DNA of 64,000 nt, taken from contig JAJEKV010000404.1 in assembly GCA_021234155.1 (NCBI GenBank), positions 124,001-188,000 of the forward strand, written 5' to 3'. The notes beneath the pieces are model-generated. The model saw only the letters and a program-made list of their open reading frames with translations, was not told the origin of the DNA and did not search any database. Below, one piece after another: positions 45,185 through 57,655 of this stretch. How positions within the stretch are numbered: position 1 is the stretch's first letter; each line of letters begins with the position of its first letter. Both the position numbers and the translations under genes were made by a program. The stretch is from Isoetes taiwanensis (Eukaryota; Streptophyta; Lycopodiopsida; Isoetales; Isoetaceae).

Positions 45185-46250
45185 GGAACTTTTAAGACAT
45201 GTCACATATGCGGGCCGTACAACTTTGAAGTCTTATTTTCTTCCGTACCCCCCGCTACAAAATAAGACATGAAGACCTATCCAATCAGAGACATTCTTTT
45301 CTGAAAACTTAGGATGTCGCCAAAAAAAAAAAAAAAAAAAAGAGAAAAACTGGGACAGAAGGAATCGTTGGATCAGACTTTGCGAATCGCCGAAACTCCC
45401 TAGAATCGCCGAAACTCCCTGGAATCTGAAGAGACCTGCAGGTCGAAATCTGAAAAGAGTCGAATTTGGCTGAAGAGGGTCGGAATTGGCTGCAGGTCGA
45501 TTCTACTTGGTCGAAACTGTGAGGGCAGAAGCAAGACATGGCATGCCGATTCTTAAGCCACTGCCGTTTCTTAAGGCATGTCATTTTTGGGCAGTTCTGA
45601 TAAAACATTTCAGATTAACAGTTCTGTAAAATCTGGAAATTCCGACTTTTTCTTTCTGCAGCCAATGTTCTTCAATCCGAAAGGCCATTCTTCCCATTTT
45701 CTGCGAATTCACATTTCCAGGTTCCTTTGATTTCTCCACATGGATCTTCTTGTTCTTGTTGTTCTTCGTTTTTTATCTTCATGTTCTTGTTGTTCTTTGT
45801 TTTTTATGCAGGGCAGTGGAAAAGCAAAAAATATAAGAGGTGTCTTATATAGTGGAAAAGCAAAAAATATAAGAGGTGTCTTATATATTAAGGACATGTC
45901 GCATAAAAATTAGTGGGGAAGGTTTTTATCTGAGACATGACGTGGAGATGGCATGGAGTTTTATTGCGACAGTAATATTTTATGCATGCCGTGGAAAAAG
46001 GGTCTAAATGCATTATTTTTTGCAATTGTTGAAAGCAGCAATTATTACTTAAGGTTTTATATGGTTTTGGCAAGTATAAGTATGCAAAACCGTGTACCCT
46101 TAGATGTCGAAATATGGTTTTGGGTTTGCTAAAGAGGGATAACACCTTGGAATGAGGTGTTATGCCCTATTATAACAAATAAGGGCCGTAGGCGGTTTAT
46201 TATAGTAGAGACATAAGACCGAATTCTAGAGTTATCCTTAATCTTTGGGC
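45185..46250. repeat. Non-coding region with A-run and 36-bp duplication
   Basis: An A-run of about 20 lies at 45321-45340. A 36-bp unit (GTGGAAAAGCAAAAAATATA, then AGAGGTGTCTTATATA) is duplicated head to tail at about 45818-45889. GTCTTAT-type motifs like those of the MITE at 44222 recur, so more MITE relics are likely. No gene seen. Confidence 0.5.
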
Positions 46251-49020
46251 CCGAGAGTTTTATAGTGGTTTTGTAGTGGTTTTATGGTGGTTTTCATAAC
46301 AAGCTAGGTGTTTGAGGCCATTTCTCATAACAAACTAGGTGTTTATCGCGCTTTTAATGTGTTACTAGTGGGTAACACCATTGCAACCAACAAGTGAGAT
46401 CGATCTCGGCATTAAAACTGAGGGCTAGGTTGTTAAGGTCTTGTGATTTGTTTATTTTAGAAGTTTTCATGCAATTTAGGGTTTCTATTTGGGAGCACGG
46501 GGCATGGCGGTGGGGTTCGCCAAGAAGCGAGTTAGGCGAGAATGTAGAAGAGCCAATGTCGATTCTAACCCGGTTAGGCAATTGGCTCTTTCGATTTCAG
46601 CCAAAGCCGGATTTTTGCCACCAGAAGCGAGTTTTTTGTATAAAGGCGGATCTGCAAAGCTCCGATGAGTCCATATTTGAACTGGCGAAGGACTCCGCAT
46701 TGTGAGGCTTAGAGAATGCTTCAATACCTCATGCAGGTCCACCGAATTAAAACCCCTTCCCAAATCGCAGGGCGAGATTCTTGCGTGATTCTTTTGCATC
46801 TTAAAGTGATTCTTCTTGCATCTTAGTGATTCTTCTTCGGGGATCCGACATGTAGCAAGGCGTGAGGAAGCGAGTATCGGATGAGCAGGGTGATGTAGAC
46901 ATTTTCTTTCTAGATTTTTTTTGCCACAAGTAGTCCTTCTTTTGTTGTTGCAATAGTGATGATTTTGGGAATTGCCTTGGTGTTCGTTGTTTTTTCATAG
47001 CAAGGCATTGGTACTGCCGTCTCTCATGGCGGGGGTTCAAATCTCAATTGTTTTCTTTGAATCATCCCCAATTGTTTTTTTTCAAACTGCATGATGTTGG
47101 CATGTGGGTAGCGTGCATTGCTCTTTGTTTTGTCGATTTCAGGGTTCTTATGGCTACATGCGTATATGTGGATGAGCATGTATTTGTGAATGACAAAAGA
47201 GGATCGATAGGGCAAATCGTCTTTGTTTGTATGTGTTGTTGCATTTCAATTCTTTGTGGTAGGTCGACTATATAGCATAGATTGACTTCTATTATAGTTT
47301 GAAAACCACGTCTTTGAGGTGGGAAATGGGGTTTGACCCCATCTTTATTTTTGCTCAATGGTTGTAGTTCTTAGAGAGGGAATATGGCGTGGCATATTCC
47401 CTTCACCTGTGATCGAGGATGAAGCGGAAAATCCTCTAATGAACCAACACGACATGCTGCTTGATCGGATATAATTAGCGTAAAACCCAAAGGAGTTCCC
47501 TTGATAAAGAAGGCAATGCACGAAAGAGCGTCAACACGGCGCTCGATAAGCTTGTTAGTTGAAGCAAAGAGAATCATCAACAACTTGATATATTTATTAT
47601 GTACATTGATAATCCTTCGATCCACAGGTGGGTGAATCAAGATTTGATATCTATCTTGATATCTTTATATCTTTGTGGTTAGCTAGAGATCAAGAGAGAA
47701 AAATTAGTAACTTTTATCACATTCTTTTTCTAACTTACCTGCAATGAATTTTGTACCACCTCTACATTACTTTGACACAAATTCTCCAAGTGTGAAAAAG
47801 TTGTTGAGGGGAAAAATACATGTCATTAAAAGATGCTTGACATAATCTAGAAAAGTTGTAGAGAGAGTTGCCCTAGTTTTTCCAATTGGTTTTGCAAAGT
47901 ATATAGTTTGATGCGGTTATTATATTTGAGACGTTAAAAAACCTTACCTTACCTATAGTATGTGCATGCATGTATTCAAGGTAGTACACTACCCTTAGAA
48001 TTTTGGTTTCGAGGCAAATTTGGGTTGGAGCGAGTTTTGATGTGCACCTATTTTGGATGGTGCATATCCTAGATACAGGCCTGATTTGTGGGTGCTCTTG
48101 CAAGGATGCTCATGTATATCTTGTGGATTTCTATTTTGGGATAGAACGTGACAACATCAGACTAATTTTGCTCAGGAAAGGCTAGGGTTGCTTGTGCTTC
48201 AATTTTCCTTCTTTGGAGCTGGATGCAATTGCCTTTGGCTTCATTTGGATTCTTTGGAGATGGCAAAAACTTGCTATATGTTGATCCATGGGCTTTGGAG
48301 CTGGCCAAAGTCCTCTCTTGATGTATGTTAGGGTTTGGGATCTGGCCGATTGCTCTTGGTATTGGATTCTTGGAGCTACGCCAAGGCCTCTGCCTGGTAT
48401 TTACAGCATTATAGTTTCTTGTTTGATTCTTGTTTTTTCTCCTTAGAAATGTTTGTAATGTAGATGATATACCATCTACTGTGCTCTAGAGTATTATTAT
48501 TCCTGATGATCCTGATCAAGAAGTGCCAGAGGCTTCGAAGCTATCTAGGCCTCCAGCTTGCTTCTCTTGTATATGCTTTTGTATTGGAGGGGATACATTA
48601 TTTGAACCAAAACATGGAATAGTCAACGCATCTATTCCATGAGTCACATATTAGGATAACTGAAGTTGATGAATTTCTTAACATTGATGGTGCTTTTGTT
48701 TAACAGCTAGCATAATGCATGTATTGATCTATGGCTGGATTATGGATCATGGAATTTATAGGTTGTCGACAAGTCAAGCTACTTACACTCAGTTTGCTAT
48801 GAGTAGGGTCATGGCATTGATGACTAGGTATCAAGAAGACATGAGGAGTTGTGAAGAAATATGTCCAACTTATATCTCCATGATAGTTGCTAGACACAGT
48901 TCCTAGACACATTTGTAGCATATATATGACAAAATGTGGGTATCATATCCCAGAAATTGCTTGTGACTTTGATGTTTCTTATTTGTTTACATAGTCTCAA
49001 GACATTTCACTAAGCATTAT
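46251..49020. other. No gene supported
   Basis: Several open stretches of 60-100 codons lie on both strands (for example 46394-46705 plus, 47371-47640 minus, 48715-48906 plus). None shows a known domain, and they overlap on opposite strands. The 47371-47640 minus ORF is the most protein-like but is not recognised. Confidence 0.35.
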
Positions 49021-49021
49021 T

Positions 49022-49063
49022 CATTACAAGAAATTTATCGCGGCGGCCAAGGCCGCCGCGAAC
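49022..49063. mobile_element. Possible CACTA transposon terminus with GC hairpin
   Basis: TTCATTACAAGAAATTTATC is followed at once by the hairpin CGCGGCGGCC-AA-GGCCGCCGCG. CACTA (En/Spm) ends in plants typically read CACTACAAGAAA followed by a similar GGCC-centred hairpin. Here the tip is CATTACAAGAAA. No matching second end was found, so this may be a solo relic. Confidence 0.4.
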
Positions 49064-50256
49064 ATTAATCATTCATCTTGTCAACATGTTTAAAAACATG
49101 CATAATTTGGACTTGCGTTTTCTCACCTTGTATTCTAGAAGGAAGTAATCTGTGATTAAGAAGCGATGACATAAAATAATTGCCTTTCCAAACCTATGAA
49201 ATTGGACCTATTATTAACGACCAATATATCTATTAATGCAATTTATGAAATACACTCGAATTAGAGATATCTTTGTCTCCCCATGAGTAGATTGGTATTA
49301 ATAAATGGTTAAATGGTTCGTAGATGGTTGGATTTCTAACAACGTCATGCATACGATGTTATATTAATATGGTTTTTAGGGCCTTAAACCATTAATACGA
49401 TTTTTAAGGCATTAAACTAGCAAGGCTAGTGCTGCAGTAAGTTTAAACGTGTTAAATGTAGGTCACCATGGTCTAAAGCCTTTCTTAGTTATTTTCAGTG
49501 GTTCCTTAATCTGCTACATTTTGTTGTTTGAAGCCGCCAACAATTAACTTCATATTCAACATAAAAATGTGAGAGGCAAATATGATCTTCCTCGTCCACC
49601 CATCAATTTACATCTTCCAAAAAAAAAATTTAATCAATGTAAGATCTTATTCTATCAATATAAGATCTTGTGCCTACATTGATATAATCAACGAACTACC
49701 TTACAAAGCCTGAAATCCTCAAGACCAAAGGCTTTGAAAAGACATCATATTTCCTACATATAGATCATGGCAAATACTATAGTGCCACTCTAAAAGAACC
49801 AAGGAAAAAACCACAAAATACATAATTCTACCTTGAAATCAATTGTCCGCATGATCATGGTCTAAAATAGAAGTCATGAAAAAATCCTTGAGAGAAAGAA
49901 ATTACCTATTGTGTCTTGATATAGCTCTACATTAACATGGACATGCTCTGGAAAAATATGTCTTATTAAACGTTATCCTCTTACTATGTCTGTATCTTCA
50001 GACAAAGAGCTGGCTTGACTTTCATTATTTCCAGCCAGTGCTAATCAGAATTTTATTTTTCTGGTTTGACTTTCACTAATTCCAGCCAGTGCTAATCAAA
50101 ATTTTATTTTTCTATGTGAAAGAATGTAATCCAGGGGCCATTTCCACACGTGTTCTCACCATTACCACACTAATTATTCATGGACGTTGTGCCACAGATA
50201 TATCTAAAAAAAGAGAAAAGCTTACTCTTATGTAGCATATCATAAAAAACAAAGGC
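49064..50256. repeat. Non-coding region with a 50-bp duplication
   Basis: AT-rich, no gene seen. At about 50015-50116 the unit CCAGCCAGTGCTAATCA(G/A)AATTTTATTTTTCT is duplicated with its upstream GACTTTCA. Confidence 0.5.
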
Positions 50257-50264
50257 TATGCATG
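50257..50264. repeat. hAT target duplication, left copy (TATGCATG)
   Basis: Identical to 52618-52625. An 8-bp duplication is the signature of hAT insertion. Confidence 0.92.
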
Positions 50265-52617
50265 CAGGGCTCGAATTTGACGGCTTTCATGCCTGTTTTT
50301 TGGATTTTTGCCCGTCAAAACGGGTGAAAAAATTTTTCATATGGCAAACGAAAGGCCACAATTGGGCAATCGCCCGTCATAGAGAAGGGCAAGTACAAGA
50401 CATGCTCGTCATTTGAAAGGCCAGGAATAGAGAAATGCCCGTCATTTTGTATATTATATTAATTATAAATTTATAATATCTTATACAGTATGCATGATAT
50501 AATTACAAACACATTCCAAATTCCAATGATCTCACCAACCATCCCGTTTTTTTTTTCCTCTTATTATACATTAAAATACCATTAACAACCAGACCACCAA
50601 CCAACGAACCTAACTATGCTAAATTGCTAATTCAAGAACTATGCTAATAATTCAAAAACAATTCCTGGAATCTTGATGCCCGGCCCGCCCAACAGCCCGC
50701 CGAAATCACATTCAGAGTTCTTGGGTTCTTGGGTTTGTGCTGCACTGCTTGCAAATCGCATGCTGGTAAAATCGCTCACAACATCTGATCAAATCAAATG
50801 CTGGCCGAATCGCTGGAGCCGAATCGAACCCTGGAGGCTTGCCGAGGTGTGCGCAGTGCGTTTCCCTATTAAATCATGGGCTTGAATTGTGAATCAAATC
50901 AAAGCATCTGAGACATGAATCAGAGTTCACAGTTTCATCACGTATCACCTCCTTCGAATCAGAGTTCACAGTTCATTTGAATCAGCGTTTATCACCGGCT
51001 TCTATACCCAAAGCAAGAACTGTCACATGCCGGATTTTGTGGGGAAGGTCGTTTTGTATCAGCAGCTCTCACATTAATTAAGGTTTCATTCATGGCCATT
51101 CACAGATAGGATGCAGAACAGGAGATTCCTCCGGCTCCAAGCTTGTAAGTTTCCTTTCCTTTTGGTTAGCCAGATAGAATTCGTAAATGGTTTTCAGCTT
51201 CAAAATTGGTTCTCAAATTAGAATCTTTATTATTCAGGTAGAAACCTTTAAGCAGAACCAAGTCTCTTCTTTTGGAATGTGCAGAAGCAGAACTATTATC
51301 GTATTTCTATCAGTCATTTGGCCAACCAAACCATTGTGCAAGCTGCATCTTAAGCTGCAATAAATCTGCAATCAGGCAATCAAGCAATCTGCAATCTATT
51401 GAGCCCATCAGGCAATTGCGATCTGCAAGCAAACCATGGAGCCGGAACCACGTAAGCTTTTCCTTAAATGCTTCTGTTTATTGCTTTCTTTAGTTTGCTT
51501 TTTCTTAGTCATTCCTATTTTGATTCCTATTTTGATTTGCAGCATGTTCTAAAAGAAAAAATAAGAGAAGAAAAGGCAATGAATGCAAGTCTATGCTATC
51601 TTATTATAAGCTAAGTCAAAATAAAAGTGCTGTTGCTGCTAGCTCAGGATCTGAAATGCAACAGCAAGGTTTAGTTCTTGAAGAGACAAATCAGACCATA
51701 GAAATTATTGAGGGTTCTATTGACGGTGGAGGAGATGCTGATGTTGCTTCTAGTTCTAAAAAAAGAAAATGGAGAAATGAATGGACGAAAATTCACAAAT
51801 GGGCTTTTAGAGTTAAGACTATTGCCAATGAGGATCGTGCGAAGTGCCATTGGTGCATTGAATTCAAGAAGGACAATACGTACAAAAGGATGGGTCAAGA
51901 GTGATGCAATTATCAGCCTTGAATGATCATGCAAAATCAGAAGATCATAGGTATGCTGCTGCTGCGCATTTTCATAAATTGAAAGGTGAAAATGCTAGAG
52001 GCCCAATTGATTCAGGGCTGCCAAGAAGGGATGGTTGTGGCTTGGAGTATTTGTAGAGATGAAAATGGAACGTGTGACAGTTGGTGGGACGCTTTTCCAA
52101 AGATTGATGAAATTATGGCAATGTTGTATGGTCATTCCTGGAAGCACGGCCTCTTGTGAGAGAGGTTTCTCCCGTCAAAATGCTATTAAGAGTGCTATAA
52201 GATCGAGCATGAACTTAGATACTCTTGACGCCACAATGTGTGTATCATTGTGGAATGAACCATTTGAAAGCATAGATTGGCAAGCATGTTACAAGGATTG
52301 GTACGAAGCGAAGCAAAGGAGAGGAATGCCACTTGAATAAGTTTTTGTGATTGATTTTAGACTTTAAACTATTATTTTTATTTCAGTAGTATCTATGTAA
52401 GAACTTCATTATGTATTTGATGAACTTATAATGGAAAAGATATTTTGTTTTATGTATCTATCTATGTTTTTTAGGGAAAAAATTGGTTTCTGTCATTTTA
52501 AATTTTTGTATTGCATTTGAAAGGCTTGAATTTAAGAACTTCCTGTCACGCGAAAGGTATAAAAATTTTTTGCCCGTCCCTAGAAAATTAAGGGTGGACC
52601 GTCAAATTCGAGCACTG
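50265..52617 (+). mobile_element. hAT transposon with intact ends, internally deleted
   Basis: The left tip CAGGGCTCGAATTTGACGG (50265) and the right tip, read in reverse as CAGTGCTCGAATTTGACGG (ending 52617), are terminal inverted repeats with one mismatch. They begin with the CAG(G/T)G typical of hAT. They are bracketed by the perfect 8-bp TATGCATG. The subterminal regions contain repeated GCCCGTCA motifs, likely transposase-binding sites. At 2,353 bp with only the two ends of the transposase gene, the element cannot move alone but could be moved by an active relative. Confidence 0.93.
51436..52340 (+). pseudogene. hAT transposase, N-terminal and dimerisation parts only
   Basis: A short first exon, 51436-51451 (MEPEP), ends at GTAAGC. 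The second starts at about 51543 and runs open to 51904. It has a basic stretch (KRKNKRRKG), then a BED/TTF-type zinc-finger region: WTKIHKWAFRV, then AKCHWCIEF. The His part, LNDHAKSEDH, follows in another frame. The catalytic core is missing. From about 52100 the C-terminal dimerisation domain is intact: PGSTASCERGFSRQNAIKSA and LDTLDATMCVSLW, with a stop at 52338-52340. The family cuts and pastes elements by recognising their terminal repeats. The copy is inactive by deletion. Confidence 0.88.
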
Positions 52618-52625
52618 TATGCATG
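52618..52625. repeat. hAT target duplication, right copy (TATGCATG)
   Basis: Perfect match to 50257-50264. Confidence 0.92.
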
Positions 52626-54560
52626 CCACTATCTGCCACAGTTCATTAAAGCCATCCGGAGCTGAAGCCTGCACCAAAGACATCTCCAAAGCTCAAACAC
52701 AGAACAAAATACAAACGCTCGGCTTAAATTTAGATGCAAGTCTACTTTGCTTAAAGCTCACATGACGCAAGAATTTTCTTCAAAACCCTGATATTTGCAG
52801 CCTCAAGGCTGTCATGAAGCAAGGAACTTGCATCTATTTAAATCCTCAACCTAGAGAAATCCTGAAGGGGCACACATCAAACAAAACCATACCTGGCGAC
52901 GGAATAGATGGAATCGAACATCTGTAGCTACTGCTAACACTCGCCACCAGAAAAAAAGGGGGCTGACAACTCTAATTTGTATTGGGCCGATGATATGGAT
53001 GTTATGCCTGCGGACTTGAATATAACATCGCTCATTTCATTCAACAATTTGATGCAAAAATTTAAGTTGTGGCGAGAATAGTAGATCAATTAATAGATGC
53101 TCGTGCGGTCTTTGGAGCATAACACTGCGGAAGATCACATCCGGCATGGACAATACTTAGTTAAAATTGGACACAACAAAAAAACTAATTCTCGCCATCG
53201 CCATCGAAAATAAACTTCAAATACATTGGGCGCCCATAACAGAGCTACTGGAAGAGCAGTTCATTCTTCAGGAGCACATTATTCAAGTCTTCAAGTCTTC
53301 AAGAGAATATGCAAATAATTAGGTCGGGAGTAGACAACATAACCTTCACTTGAAGAAGTAGATCTGCAACGAGCCCCAGATCTGCAATAGAAGAGATTTA
53401 GCTCTCCGGCACCTCCACTGAAGTATCTTTTCTTTTCTGACATGATCACGCAAGGCATAGAAGCATAGAAGCAAAGGAACATGTTGGCCATTCAATATGG
53501 CGGCAAAGAAGCTATGGCGGCAGAAAAACTTGCTTCCATGCTTCTATGTCTTCCACTTTATGCCACGTTCTTCATTGAAGACGGGAGAGCTAAAACTTCC
53601 ACAGGAGAATCACATCTAAAAATCTGCATACCTCACAACCCCTCTTTTGGATCCAGCGCCGGAAATCGTGCAGTGGGAAGAAATGGAGATGGAGGGCTCC
53701 ATTGAATCATCCAGCTATGGCGGATCTGGCAATCTGTTGCAAATGCATGAATCCAGCGACTATTCTGTTTCTGTTTGATCCGATGCATGAATCCAACGAC
53801 TATTTTGTTTCTGTTTGGCCGGATCAAGACGCCGATGCTTGCCATATGAGCTCCAAAAATTGGCAAAAGCGGAGATTACTTCCAGAGCAACGAATGGAAA
53901 GAGCCACAACCTGACAGGCGTCAAATTTTGTTAGGGGGTAATGCAGAGGCCATTACGCTGGTAAGGCCACTGGCGAGCCCGGAGGGGCGTGCTGGTGTCG
54001 CATTCGCCAATGGCTTCTGCCCAACATTCCCTCGAAAATATTAGGGGTAGGCCACATTTCGCACGTGTGGCCAAATTTTGGGACATTTTTTGCTATGGCG
54101 AGGTCGGCTATGGCGGTACGTTAGTCGCTTAGCTTCCTTGTCGACATTTTTGCTCGCTAGATCGTCTTTTTGTGTGTTGCGGACTGTCTGCTGTTCATTT
54201 TGGCGGTAGCGCCTCAATTTTGGAGCATTTTTAGTGGCGCCAGCATCTTTTATGTTGATTCAGCATTTTCTGGCAGTATTTTCAGAGGTTTAGCATGATT
54301 ATCTTTCGATTTTGATGATTATCTTTCAATTTTGGCATGATTTTTGTGAAATGCATGCGTCCTAACATGTTTTTCTTGCAGATTTGGTCGGCTGGAGGTA
54401 CATGCAACAGTGGAGCATCATTTCTTGCGAAAGATCTTGATATTTTGGCGAAATCTTCAGGTAAAATCACGAGTTCTTGTTATTTTTCCATGTTTCTACG
54501 AGAATATTACTGATCCGTGTGCTTTTTTTACAGTTCTGTCTGTTGGAGTAACACCCGACC
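52626..54560. repeat. Non-coding region with a 43-bp duplication
   Basis: No gene recognised. At about 53740-53823 the unit GCATGAATCCA(G/A)CGACTATT, followed by CTGTTTCTGTTTG, is duplicated. Open stretches on both strands here overlap and lack domains. Confidence 0.45.
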
Positions 54561-54585
54561 TTTCTTTCTTGCTTCTGTGCTTTCT

Positions 54586-54950
54586 TGAATATTCCGACCT
54601 TTCCGACCATATCCACTTATTTGAACCACCAAAATGGTTATTGCTTGCATCGAAATTTTGCAGGCTTTTTAGGCCGTCTAGAGCAGGAAAGTCGCCTCCC
54701 AATTCGTTAGCTGTAGAAGTTTTAAAGAGCCGATTGATCTTGGCAGAAAGCCCATAAATCTGTTTCTTGAGAGGGAAAGGTACTGTAGTCTTAGCAGATT
54801 GCCTATTTCTGCAGGAATCTGGCCAGAAAGATTATTTCCCGAGGCTTCAATCTTCACAAGGGAAGATAACCGAGATATTGATGCCGGAAGAGGCCCATGG
54901 AATGCATTTCCTGATATGTCGAAAAACTGCAAGGCAGACATTGTTAGAAA
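54586..54950 (-). pseudogene. Leucine-rich-repeat (receptor-kinase type) fragment
   Basis: Minus-strand translation from 54941 gives three plant-type LRR units in a row: ALQFFDISGNAFHGPLPASI, LVKIEASGNNLSGQIPAEIG, and LQYLSLSRNRFMGFLPRSIG. These match the LxxLxLSxNxxxGxIPxxI pattern of LRR receptor-like kinases and proteins. After a frame slip near 54695 a fourth unit follows (LKSLQNFDASNNHFGGS) and the similarity stops near 54600. No signal peptide, transmembrane segment or kinase domain is present nearby. It is best seen as an exon fragment or pseudogene of an extracellular-domain gene. Confidence 0.75.
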
Positions 54951-56400
54951 CTGAAATTTTGAATGGAAACTGAATCTATTGGTGAATTGTCATATCTAAT
55001 TGTGAAATTGAATTTAATTGTGAATTTGAACTGTGCTGGCACAAGCACTGCCAGATGGCACTAGCTAGGACAGCTGGCACTAGCACCCTGCCAGGTGTCA
55101 CAGGAAACTCAGAGAAAATTATAGGATATAAAAATGATAATAATAACAAGAAATGTGGCCTACCCTAACATTTCGAACGGAAAAAAGAAACGTGGGATGT
55201 AAATATCCAAAAGGATTGCGGCGCAGAAAAATTCCGTGCCACAAAAACAGAAAATAAGAAAAGGAAACTGCATTATATATGTTTTGAAAGGGAGCATTGT
55301 TCAACTAGTTGAAAATCATTCAACTGATTTCATAATGTTATGATGACATGTTTAAAATGTTATAGGATAGTTTTTCATTTTTGTGCACTATACAAGTCAT
55401 TGCACCCTAAAAATGTAATTGACATTAAGAACTCACATCAAGCCTTCAATTGGTTCTCTTCAAAGTCTGGCTAATGAAAATGAGGAGCTTGGTCTTGAGG
55501 CACATTTGATCAACAACACAGAAGTGATCCAACCAACTTTGCTGAATTATTGTTCTAAGGATCTCCATAGATTAGAAAAATATGTGGATCAAGACGACGT
55601 TCTTGCTATAACTTGCAAAAATATAGAAAATGGACAAGAAGATGTTCTTATAAAGAAGTGCCTCTTGATATCTAAAAGTATTCAATGTTAATTGCTATTT
55701 GCAAAGCTATAGTTTTCTATGAATGAAAAATCTATTCAATCTTGTTCTTCAGATTTCTCATAAAAAATATTGTGATTCTTTCTTCGGCACATATTTATGG
55801 TTATTTTTACAGATAGGCTAGTTTTAGAATATTATCTGATTTTTTCAGTAATTTTTTACACTTGACACTCTAAAAACAACAATAATCTAGGTTTTTGAAA
55901 AGAGAATCTGCAACTGCACCACAACTCATTAGTGCATTTGCTAGGCCATCTTATTTATGGCCAACGTTGACAATAAGGTTATTTCTTTCCAGGCCCATTT
56001 TTTTTTTTTTTTTTCCGTTAGGGCACTTGGAAGAGAGTTTTTGGGCCTGTTCTTTGCTCGAAGCATATGAAGTGAGCCACAACGAGGAGGTTCGAGGGAA
56101 CAGAAGGAACATTTGTAGTATATATCGTATGCAATTTAGTAGACCACTCACAACATGGAAACACATGAAGATGAATAGATGTCATTGTTGCATTATACTT
56201 TAGTTCACAATCTTCGATAATTCTTTGTGGGCTTTTAGTTACACTCCTGAGATGACTCATTATTGGCAAAAGACGTAATGGGGTCCATTGGGTTCTACAT
56301 GGAATGCTGCCTCACTAAACCATTAAAATGAGCAAATTTAGCTAGGTAATTAACACCCCATTAGGTCTTTAAATTGACCGGTTTCTATGATTTTGGTAAT
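54951..56400. other. Non-coding, one Met-less ORF and a T-run
   Basis: A plus-strand open stretch at 55419-55691 (polar, with ENEELGLEAHLINNTEVIQP) has no ATG. It could be a last exon of an unrecognised gene or chance. A T-run of about 23 lies at 55990-56013. Nothing else is supported. Confidence 0.3.
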
Positions 56401-57320
56401 AGTTGGCCGAAAGAAGCGGTTTTTTTTTTTTTATTTGGTTAGCAATATCAATGGTCTTAGAATGGAATGTCAATGTGGAGGATATATCTGCATATATGGG
56501 CTTCTATAATCAACCAGAGCATGCCGGCAAACCATCAAATGAACTCCTTGGAATGGATGATAGCATCACGGCTTATACATCTGCGGCCTAAAATGCGCCG
56601 CGAACAGATATTGGTGAATGGCATACAACGGGTTGGGGTTGTGGAAAGGAGTGATGGATTAGAAGCTTATATGTTCTTTTGCTTGGTTTTGAGATTGAAA
56701 TAGCACGAAATCCATTTTCAAGTGGATTTCATGCTTGGTATTTGCAGCTGTTGCTATTGAGTTTCGGACTGGATTCCACTTCAAATCCGACATGCACTGC
56801 TCTAGACAACCTCACCATAATCTTAAACCTCCTGATAATTTACGAGGATTCGCGCCAGTCTATTTGGAAGTGTAGGGGCAATATTGGATTGATCGTTCGG
56901 GTTGTGCTGTAAAACTTGTTAGGGGTCATCAGTTATGTCCTTTTATTAGTTTTTTGGAAGCTATAAAATTTGATCTAGACTATAGAAGGGTAGTCAAGGG
57001 CTGCTTGCACAATCCGTCGTTTCTTCACCGCTATGGTCTGGATTTTCTGCTGCTTGCACAAATTTCTTTGGCCAGCAGAACGCTATGCTTTGGGTTTCTT
57101 CTCAAATGCATGGCTATGTCAAGTGTGCTTGCAATGGTCTAGGGCCATGTATTCTTCTTCGTAACACATATTTTTGTACATATTACTTATTACTTGTTGT
57201 ATGGCGAGCATTTTTAAATATATGGGGCTGAGACATGTGTGGATCCTAAATCTGGCATATTTTTAGGAATATGCCAGGATACAATGAACCAAAAAAAACA
57301 TTAACACTTCAGCCATTAAC
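56401..57320. other. No gene supported
   Basis: Short overlapping open stretches (56403-56591, 56679-56912) with no recognised domain. A T-run at about 56421-56432. Confidence 0.35.
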
Positions 57321-57322
57321 GA

Positions 57323-57413
57323 TGGATGGATGGATGGATGGATGGATGGATGGATGGATGGATGGATGGATGGATGGATGGATGGATGGATGGATGGATG
57401 GATGGATGGATGG
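57323..57413. repeat. (ATGG)n microsatellite, about 22 units
   Basis: An uninterrupted run of the 4-bp unit ATGG/GGAT over about 91 bp. Confidence 0.97.
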
Positions 57414-57655
57414 CAGAAACAATTTAGGGAAAAAAAAAATCAAATGACAAAACCATATCTGCATTGTCAAACGGAAACAATTTAGGACAAAAAATCAAAT
57501 GACGAAACCATATCTGCAATGGATGGATGGCGAAACAATTTAGGGAAAAAAAAAAAAATCAAATGACAAAACCATATCTGCATTGTCAAACGGAAACAAT
57601 TTAGGACAAAAAAAAAAAATCAAATGACAAGAGGCCATATCTGCATTGTCACTAA
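57414..57655. repeat. Minisatellite next to the microsatellite, four units of about 60 bp
   Basis: The unit AAACAATTTAGG, an A-run, ATCAAATGAC and CCATATCTGCA occurs four times. The A-run length varies, and a short ATGGATGG piece lies between units 2 and 3. That interspersed ATGG links its origin to the neighbouring microsatellite. Confidence 0.85.

Noticed and set aside
45131-45300. Second MITE defined by GGTAGGATTGGTC and GACCTATCCAATC
   Set aside because: The inverted match is short and interrupted, and it overlaps the LINE tail.
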